A DNA stretch of 7,077 nucleotides from NCBI GenBank assembly GCA_027621615.1, contig JAQCBC010000041.1, positions 1 through 7,077 of the forward strand, given 5' to 3'. The notes below the pieces were generated by a model that ran no database searches, was not told the DNA's origin, and saw only the letters and a program-made list of their open reading frames with translations. This DNA comes from a bacterium (GTDB lineage: Bacteria > Margulisbacteria > Marinamargulisbacteria > UBA6595). The translations under genes were made by a program, and so were the position numbers. Below are positions 1 through 5,085 of this stretch, piece after piece. Within the stretch, counting starts at the first letter, position 1. The number at the start of each line of letters is the position of its first letter.

Positions 1-591
1 CCACAATTTTTCGCCTGATACCGCAAACAACGGCCCCGCAACCGTGCAAAGCGTTGGTTTTGAAATGCGATACGTTTGCCCATCAGTCGCCGTCAGCGTG
101 CGTGGCGGAAACCATACATTGCGTTCCGGATTGCAATTGTTGTTTGTGTAGCGCATCCCCAACATGCCACACTGAGGCAAGGTTTCCGACGCCTGTACCA
201 ATTGATTAAAGTCCGATACTGAAAACAAGACGTCTGGATCCATAGACAAAACTGTTTTGGGTAAATTATTGGCATGAATATACTTTTTAAAAAAGAAATT
301 AGACGCTAATGTCTGGCCAAAATTAAAGGGCAAATCCACACACATACACTGCGGATGCTCAAAGCGATAGAACAAATCACGAACCGCCGGATCCGGACTA
401 TCGTTATGGATAATCAATACATAAGTATTGGGCCGATCCGCAATGGCCGCCAACAAATCCTGCATCGCCAATTGAATAATATCCGCATACCGATACCACA
501 CAACAACAACAAATGTAGCCCCATGCAATTGCTGAGCAATATGGGCATTGCGAGTATGCGATGTCTGAATGTCGGTTGTTGCTTGATTCAT
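1..591 (-). CDS. Family-2-type (GT-A fold) glycosyltransferase, N-terminal part, runs off left edge
   Basis: This frame is open for 197 codons from ATG 591-589 to the first base, with no stop, so only the N-terminal part is present. It probably transfers a sugar from a nucleotide-sugar to a cell-surface glycan; donor and acceptor cannot be told. Residues 27-32 (FVVVVW) form a first beta strand, and residues 59-67 (LIIHNDSPD) resemble the GT2 nucleotide-binding strand and loop. Residues 90-98 (NFGQTLASN) match the NxGxxxAxN element, and residues 117-121 (MDPDV) carry the metal-binding DxD motif. Residues 186-196 (GPLFAVSGEKL) resemble the acceptor-side GPxxxxxxxxF region. There is no signal peptide or membrane segment in the visible part. 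An in-frame ATG at 606-604 would add five residues (MKEKE), but the purine-rich AAAGAGAAAG lies just upstream of 591, favouring the shorter form. The gene is divergent from the pyrophosphatase homologue. The fold is fairly sure; the specific role is unknown. Confidence 0.8.
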   Translation of the reverse strand, partial: MNQATTDIQTSHTRNAHIAQQLHGATFVVVVWYRYADIIQLAMQDLLAAIADRPNTYVLIIHNDSPDPAVRDLFYRFEHPQCMCVDLPFNFGQTLASNFFFKKYIHANNLPKTVLSMDPDVLFSVSDFNQLVQASETLPQCGMLGMRYTNNNCNPERNVWFPPRTLTATDGQTYRISKPTLCTVAGPLFAVSGEKLW

Positions 592-604
592 TTCTTTCTC
601 TTTC

Positions 605-614
605 ATGGTACCAT
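605..614. promoter_or_regulatory. 10-bp palindrome in divergent spacer, possible operator
   Basis: ATGGTACCAT is a perfect 10-bp inverted repeat in the 32-bp gap between the glycosyltransferase start (591, minus) and the preferred start of the pyrophosphatase homologue (624, plus). Its position suggests a regulator site shared by both genes, but a 10-bp palindrome can arise by chance and I found no convincing -35/-10 pair around it on either strand. Low confidence. Confidence 0.2.
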
Positions 615-623
615 ATTGTTTTA

Positions 624-2669
624 ATGAGTGTGAGCATGTTAACCGTTGCAACCGGTATTATTATCAGCATTGGCATTCTGGGCCTGTGTTTAATCCGGCA
701 CGATACCCAATCCGTATCCACGCCAAGCAGCGAGGTTGTCCGGCTCATTGGACTCATCCAAAACGGGTTGCGGGTCTTTCGAAACCGCAGCTTAATTAGC
801 ATGGCGCAAATCATTCTTTATTTAATTGTGCTGATCGTCGGGTTATCCCTGGTTGTCGAACACCCCTTGCCCATTTGGCCCTATTTAATTGCCTTTGTGT
901 TGGGTGGCAGTATCATGAGTGCCATTGGCATCGGCATGCAACCGATATTTATCCGACTATTGCCCGCCATTATTCACCGCGCCAATCGTCAACTATCCCC
1001 CAGCCTCAGCACCACCTACTCAGCCTGCGTCGGGATTGGCTTAGTTAGCACCAGTGCGCTGACATTGGGCTTAATGGGCTGCTACGCCTGGCTGGGAGCA
1101 ACGCCATTGGTGGGCTACGGGGTAGGCTGTGTGTTGGTGGCCTTCGTGTGGCGCATCGCCGGGGGCATCTTTAAACCGGCTTCGGATATTGCCTCGGATT
1201 TTGTGAACACCAAGTCGGTATCCGATGGACGCAACGTGGCCATGATTTTAGATACAATGGGCGATTTTATTGGGTCATTTTTAGGCTTTGGAATTGATCT
1301 GCTTAGCGCCTTTGTCTTTGCCTTAGTCGGCTGTTGTTTGTTTGCCATTAGCCTGTACCAGTCTGGGGTCATTCACGCCGATACCTACATCATGCTCATG
1401 GCCCTACCCTTTACAATTGTAGCGATTTCACTGTGCATTGGGGCCGCTAGTTATGTCTGGGCACGGTATCGAATCACCCAACGCCCCAATAATATTTTGC
1501 TGGAAACCCTCTACATCACCCTCATTATTAGTGCCTTAATTATCTATGTCTTGATTAATAACGTATGGGTGGACACCACCTTCAAATCCGTGTGGATCAA
1601 CGACCAACGCCTATCGTTGCTAATTCCCTATTTGATCGGCCTCGTGGGCGCCCTGATCATCAGCTTTACCTCCGAATACATGAGTGCGCCTTACTTTTCG
1701 CCCAACAAAACCGCCAGCAAACGCATCGAATTTGGCAGCTCGCTCACCCTACTGCATGCCCTGAGCGATGGGTTTAAAAGCCATGCTATTCAAGTGAGTT
1801 ATGTGTTTATTATTATGGGAAGCAGTGTGTATTATGCCGGTATTTATGGGGTTGCCTTTGCCAGCTTGGGCATGCTGTCCATGACCCCCCAGTTGGTCGC
1901 CATTATTAGCTTTAAAGCCTTAACCGGCAGTTTGTATAAACTATCGAATTTGGCTAAATTGCCCCATATCGAAAGCAAAAACATTAAAAAACTATACAGC
2001 ATTAGCCAAACTACCATTGCTCTGGGCAATAGCTTTAATACCAGTGCAGCTACGATTGCCTCAGCCGGCTTATTTCTCGCTTTGTTGCTCATTGTGACCC
2101 CGGACACCAGCCTCAGTATGACCCTGACCCCCACACTCGTTGTTGGGCTATGTGTGGGTATTACAGCTCCGTTTGTCATTCGATCCAGTCTGCTCAGTGG
2201 CATGGTACATGTGGCCATTAAACTGATCGGTGAAGTGAATCGCCAATTGAGTGACATCCCGTATCTGAAAGAAAATAAAGCCACTCCCGATAGCGTCACA
2301 GCCACAGACCAAGCCTGCCGGCACATCATGGGCATGCTCGCCATTCCAGGCTTGCTGGTCACCCTGCTGCCTCTGGTCATGGGCTACGCCCTGGGCGCTC
2401 CTGCCGTTTTGGGATTTAGCCTGGGCATTTTGATCAACAACCTGGTCCAAACCTACTACTGGTCCAATACTGGCGAAACCCTCGGACATATTAAATCAAC
2501 CATTGCCTCCGGCCGCCTGGGTGGCCCCCAAAGCACAAACTTCACCGCCATTGTGCGCGCCGATGCCATGGGCGATGCGTTTAAGGACTTGGTGGGCCCC
2601 CACGGCAGTATCATATTAAAATGCGCAACTATTATTTCAGCACTTTTAATGGTATTATTGGCTCTATGA
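624..2669 (+). CDS. hppA: HppA-family membrane pyrophosphatase homologue with degenerate active site
   Basis: A polytopic membrane protein of 681 residues, a normal length for the ion-pumping pyrophosphatase family (about 16 transmembrane helices). Those enzymes hydrolyse PPi and pump H+ or Na+. Family landmarks align almost without gaps: residues 177-192 (RIAGGIF..SDIASD), 210-225 (DTMGDFIG..GFGID), 405-420 (AGIYGVAFASLGMLSM), 614-624 and 647-655 (DAMGDAFKD), then GP and Lys666. Against remembered mung-bean numbering, the Asp253, 257, 279, 283, 294, 723, 727, 731 and Lys694, 730, 742 equivalents are kept. Lys250 (P185), Lys261 (T196), Glu263 (S198), Asp287 (S218), Glu301 (F232), Asp507 (G435), Asn534 (Q462), Lys541 (N469) and Asp691 (G621) are replaced. 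Classical PPase activity is therefore doubtful. A longer start at 561 would invade the divergent gene and put a non-family 21-residue extension before helix 1, so I prefer ATG 624; ATG 636 is also possible. Neither has a clear ribosome site. The stop overlaps the tpiA start (ATGA). The hppA symbol marks the family, not proven activity. Confidence 0.85.
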   Translation: MSVSMLTVATGIIISIGILGLCLIRHDTQSVSTPSSEVVRLIGLIQNGLRVFRNRSLISMAQIILYLIVLIVGLSLVVEHPLPIWPYLIAFVLGGSIMSAIGIGMQPIFIRLLPAIIHRANRQLSPSLSTTYSACVGIGLVSTSALTLGLMGCYAWLGATPLVGYGVGCVLVAFVWRIAGGIFKPASDIASDFVNTKSVSDGRNVAMILDTMGDFIGSFLGFGIDLLSAFVFALVGCCLFAISLYQSGVIHADTYIMLMALPFTIVAISLCIGAASYVWARYRITQRPNNILLETLYITLIISALIIYVLINNVWVDTTFKSVWINDQRLSLLIPYLIGLVGALIISFTSEYMSAPYFSPNKTASKRIEFGSSLTLLHALSDGFKSHAIQVSYVFIIMGSSVYYAGIYGVAFASLGMLSMTPQLVAIISFKALTGSLYKLSNLAKLPHIESKNIKKLYSISQTTIALGNSFNTSAATIASAGLFLALLLIVTPDTSLSMTLTPTLVVGLCVGITAPFVIRSSLLSGMVHVAIKLIGEVNRQLSDIPYLKENKATPDSVTATDQACRHIMGMLAIPGLLVTLLPLVMGYALGAPAVLGFSLGILINNLVQTYYWSNTGETLGHIKSTIASGRLGGPQSTNFTAIVRADAMGDAFKDLVGPHGSIILKCATIISALLMVLLAL

Positions 2670-3451
2670 AAAAGTCACGCCTAATCATTGGGAATTGGAA
2701 ATCGTATTTGGGGTTAGCCGATGGTATCGCCTTAGCCAAAGCCTTGGTGGATCACCACGTTCCGCAGGCTAATCAAATTGTGGTTATTTGCCCCCAATTC
2801 CCGTTGTTGGGTGCCATTAGCCAAGTATTGCCCTTTCACCAACAAACATCCAACGGAATTTTACTGGGTTCCCAAGACATTTCAGCCTGGGATGCGGGCG
2901 CTCACACCGGTGACGTGTCCCACAGCCTTCTGAGCGATTTAGGCTGCCACTATAGCATTATTGGCCATTCGGAACGCCGCCAAGGTAACCAAGAAACCGA
3001 TGCTATGCTAAAAGAAAAACTCGTGATGGCCATAAACAACGGCATCACCCCGATCTTTTGCGTAGGCGAACCCTTGAATGTCTACCAAAGCAAACAAACA
3101 CTCGCCTTTATTGAAGCCCAACTGACGGCTGTATTTTCAGACTTCCCCGCTATTCCGGATCAATTGATTATTGCCTATGAACCCATTTGGGCGATTGGAA
3201 GTAACATTATACCTAGGTTGTCAGAAATTGAAACGGTGCATCAGCATATTAACAAGGCTCTGCAGCAGTTGTTTCCCGTAACCCCCAGCGAATCGATTCG
3301 CATCATTTACGGCGGTTCGGTTAACGCAGACAATTGCAAAAGCATGATCCAACAACCCAGTGTGGATGGGTTTCTCGTTGGGCGAGCCAGCATCTCTGAG
3401 CTGGATTTTTTAAGCATTATTGTGAATAGTAATAAGGAGTTTACATCATGA
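2666..3451 (+). CDS. tpiA: Triose-phosphate isomerase
   Basis: Interconverts dihydroxyacetone phosphate and glyceraldehyde-3-phosphate in cytosolic glycolysis and gluconeogenesis. The 261-residue product has the usual length. Catalytic residues are all present: Asn10 and Lys12 in IIGNWKSY, His101 and Glu103 in IIGHSERR, and the base Glu172 in AYEPIWAIG. The phosphate-binding YGGSV sits at 215-219. Two spots deviate. The C-terminal half of lid loop 6, usually GTGKTAT, reads GSNIIPR (178-184), so the conserved KTA hinge is lost. The usual VGGAS near the C-terminus reads VGRAS (238-242). An upstream in-frame ATG at 2621 would add 15 residues before the conserved strand 1 and sits inside hppA, so I chose ATG 2666. 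It forms an ATGA overlap with the hppA stop and has no Shine-Dalgarno, which implies coupled translation. The stop overlaps the next gene in the same way. Likely an active enzyme. Confidence 0.95.
   Translation: MKKSRLIIGNWKSYLGLADGIALAKALVDHHVPQANQIVVICPQFPLLGAISQVLPFHQQTSNGILLGSQDISAWDAGAHTGDVSHSLLSDLGCHYSIIGHSERRQGNQETDAMLKEKLVMAINNGITPIFCVGEPLNVYQSKQTLAFIEAQLTAVFSDFPAIPDQLIIAYEPIWAIGSNIIPRLSEIETVHQHINKALQQLFPVTPSESIRIIYGGSVNADNCKSMIQQPSVDGFLVGRASISELDFLSIIVNSNKEFTS
3434..3439 (+). promoter_or_regulatory. Strong Shine-Dalgarno for the cyclophilin gene
   Basis: AAGGAG lies 8 bp before ATG 3448, inside the last codons of tpiA. It is the only near-consensus ribosome site seen ahead of any gene start in the window. 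It decides the start at 3448, which keeps the N-terminal hydrophobic segment, over the internal ATG at 3526. Confidence 0.8.
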
Positions 3452-4026
3452 AATACACACCCGTTATCGGCGCTTTATTGGCCATCCCATTTATTACTGG
3501 ATTTTTTGGTGGCGGCGACAATCCCATGATTCGTATGGAAACCAGCAAAGGAAGCATCACCATTGAATTATTCAAAAAGGAAGCCCCCAAAACCGTTGAG
3601 AATTTTTTAGCCTACGTGGACAGCGGTCATTTTGACGGCACCATTTTCCACCGCGTTATTCCCGGATTTGTTATTCAAGGTGGTGGTTACAGCGAAACCT
3701 TTGAGGAAAAAGACACGCAAGCGCCCATTAAAAACGAGGCCACCAACCAGCTGAGCAACAAACGTGGAACGTTGTCTATGGCTCGAACTAGCGATGTGGA
3801 TTCAGCGACCAGTCAGTTCTTTGTAAACTTAGTCGATAACACCATGCTCGATCACCGAGACGAAAGCCGAGCCGGTTATGGCTATTGTGTTTTTGGCAAA
3901 GTTGTAGAATCGGATCTGGATGTGGTTGATGCCATTGCTGGCGTTGATACGCATACCCAAGGCTATCACCAAGATGTACCCGTTGAGCCGGTTATTATTG
4001 AGTCTGTGACCCGCATTAACGACTAA
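3448..4026 (+). CDS. Cyclophilin-type peptidyl-prolyl cis-trans isomerase with N-terminal export-like segment
   Basis: Catalyses cis-trans isomerisation of Xaa-Pro bonds during protein folding. The 192-residue product has a short N-terminus with Lys2, then a hydrophobic run to about residue 20 and a Gly-rich stretch (GGGDNP). This looks like a signal peptide or anchor, suggesting a periplasmic or membrane-tethered location. The cyclophilin domain spans about 27-190. Active-site residues are in place: Arg69 in FHRVIPGF, Phe74, Gln77 in VIQGGG, and Phe124-Phe125 in SATSQFFVN. The GYGYCVFGKVV and HQDVP..PVIIESVT segments closely match E. coli PpiB. The position of human CypA Trp121 appears to be Met133 (TMLDH), as in other bacterial forms lacking Trp, so weak cyclosporin binding is my inference. 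The start overlaps the tpiA stop (ATGA) and has a strong Shine-Dalgarno. Cytosolic translation from Met27 (3526) would give a PpiB-sized protein but is less likely. Confidence 0.94.
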   Translation: MKYTPVIGALLAIPFITGFFGGGDNPMIRMETSKGSITIELFKKEAPKTVENFLAYVDSGHFDGTIFHRVIPGFVIQGGGYSETFEEKDTQAPIKNEATNQLSNKRGTLSMARTSDVDSATSQFFVNLVDNTMLDHRDESRAGYGYCVFGKVVESDLDVVDAIAGVDTHTQGYHQDVPVEPVIIESVTRIND

Positions 4027-4031
4027 ACCCT

Positions 4032-5036
4032 GTGGGCGCCGATAACCGCAACTACAACGACGGCATGGGCGACATGCAAGGCTACCGAACCATGCCCAAT
4101 TTCAAATGGTTTCGACTCGCCATTGTCAGTGTTATCATGATTATAAGCACCATCGCATTGGTGTTTTTAGGGCATTTTGTGTCCTCGAAAAACCAACCCA
4201 CTCGATCCCTAACTGTTCCAGCCTCCGTACCACCACCCGCTGTTATAGAACCCACCACCGAAACCCCACTGCCACTGGCCCCCGAGCGGTTTGACTACAA
4301 GCTCATTACCAGCACCCATCTCGGATACCAAGCGGCTGAAACACACGCCAACCAATTTACCACCAAAGGCATTGAATCGTATATTTGGGAAGTGAATCAA
4401 GCCGACCCCCCCTTGTATGCGATTCAACTGGGGGCTTACCCCACACGCAGTGACTGCGACAGCCAAGTCCTCCGGCTCAAAAAAACCGGGATTTTGGCTC
4501 GGTGTTGGCACCCCGCTGATGGATTTGACGGCTTTCATGTCGATAAACCCACCAGCCCCACCTATTACAAAGTGATTTTAGGGGCATTTCCCAATTATGC
4601 AGCCGCTCAAGCAGCCAGCGCTGGCCTGTCCCCCTATATTTGGGAAAACAACGGCATTTACGTTGCTCAAGTGGGCGCCTATTCCACAGAGAATGAAAGC
4701 CAGGCCGCCGTTGAAAAACTCGCCAAACGGGGCATCGTTAGCTACGTCTGGCAAGAACGTGACGGCTTTGATGCCATTCGAAATCGAGCGGTTTCAACCC
4801 CACCCCCCAAACAAAATTACCATGTTGTTATGGGCGTATTTAAAACTCAAGAATTAGCCAAACAAAAAGCATCCAGCATCGCCAGTATAACCAACTACAT
4901 TATTTGGGAAAACGCATTGGGCGATAAAACGGTGTATCGCATTTTATTGGGATCCTACACAAGCAAAGCCGATGCAAAAACCAAACAACAGGAACTAAGT
5001 ACCCAAGGTATTCAGTCTTTTATTATTTTTGAATAG
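4032..5036 (+). CDS. Bitopic membrane protein with three tandem SPOR domains
   Basis: A 334-residue protein with a short cytosolic tail, one transmembrane helix at about 27-49, a Pro/Thr-rich linker at about 54-85 and a periplasmic remainder made wholly of SPOR-type repeats. This resembles FtsN/DedD-like topology. SPOR domains bind peptidoglycan stripped of stem peptides at the septum, so a division or cell-wall role is likely. Three units are visible, about 87-161, 177-240 and 262-334. Each has two beta-alpha-beta halves, with strands such as YAIQLGAYPT, YKVILGAFPN, YVAQVGAYST, YHVVMGVFKT and YRILLGSYTS. Half-units often end in a Y-(I/V)-W-E/Q motif (SYIWE 116-120, PYIWE 201-205, SYVWQ 237-241, YIIWE 289-293). 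The gene lies 5 bp after the cyclophilin, so it belongs to the same operon. The GTG start at 4032 has no ribosome site. ATG 4092 (residue 21), with AAGG 10 bp upstream, would give a start right before the membrane helix and is a real alternative. Confidence 0.85.
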   Translation: MGADNRNYNDGMGDMQGYRTMPNFKWFRLAIVSVIMIISTIALVFLGHFVSSKNQPTRSLTVPASVPPPAVIEPTTETPLPLAPERFDYKLITSTHLGYQAAETHANQFTTKGIESYIWEVNQADPPLYAIQLGAYPTRSDCDSQVLRLKKTGILARCWHPADGFDGFHVDKPTSPTYYKVILGAFPNYAAAQAASAGLSPYIWENNGIYVAQVGAYSTENESQAAVEKLAKRGIVSYVWQERDGFDAIRNRAVSTPPPKQNYHVVMGVFKTQELAKQKASSIASITNYIIWENALGDKTVYRILLGSYTSKADAKTKQQELSTQGIQSFIIFE

Positions 5037-5048
5037 GAAATTTAAAAC

Positions 5049-5077
5049 TTGACGTTATTGTCCAGGCTCGGTACACT
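5049..5077 (+). promoter_or_regulatory. Sigma70-type promoter for comM
   Basis: TTGACG (5049-5054) and TACACT (5072-5077) match the -35 and -10 hexamers at 5/6 and 4/6, with an ideal 17-bp spacer, in the 49-bp gap between the SPOR gene and comM. Transcription would start about 6-8 bp after the -10 box, at 5083-5085, directly at or just before ATG 5086. No ribosome site precedes that ATG, which fits a leaderless or nearly leaderless mRNA. Some read-through from the upstream operon is also likely, since no terminator hairpin is visible in the gap. Confidence 0.6.
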
Positions 5078-5085
5078 GAGTCATT

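Noticed and set aside
584..619. Possible plus-strand promoter TTGATT with TACCAT or TATTGT for the pyrophosphatase homologue
   Set aside because: Spacing or hexamer match is poor for every pairing I tried; not supportable.
561..623. Upstream in-frame start of the pyrophosphatase homologue
   Set aside because: It would overlap the divergent gene by 31 bp, has no ribosome site, and adds residues not expected before the first membrane helix of the family.
613..642. Possible minus-strand promoter TTAACA with CAATAT for the glycosyltransferase
   Set aside because: The -10 matches only 3 of 6 consensus bases at an 18-bp spacing; too weak to call.
404..814. Minus-strand 136-codon frame across the divergent spacer
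   Set aside because: Cys-rich, low-complexity translation in a different frame from the glycosyltransferase; its two ends overlap the 5' regions of both real genes. It is a shadow.
1844..2380. Minus-strand 178-codon frame inside the pyrophosphatase homologue
   Set aside because: It is antisense to a clear membrane-protein gene and has no recognisable domain; a long antisense frame is expected from the codon bias.
624..2669. Pseudogene call for the pyrophosphatase homologue
   Set aside because: The frame is intact over the full family length with an exact ATGA junction to tpiA; missing catalytic residues alone do not show decay.
5037..5048. Possible terminator between the SPOR gene and comM
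   Set aside because: The gap is AT-rich but shows no GC-rich hairpin followed by a T run.
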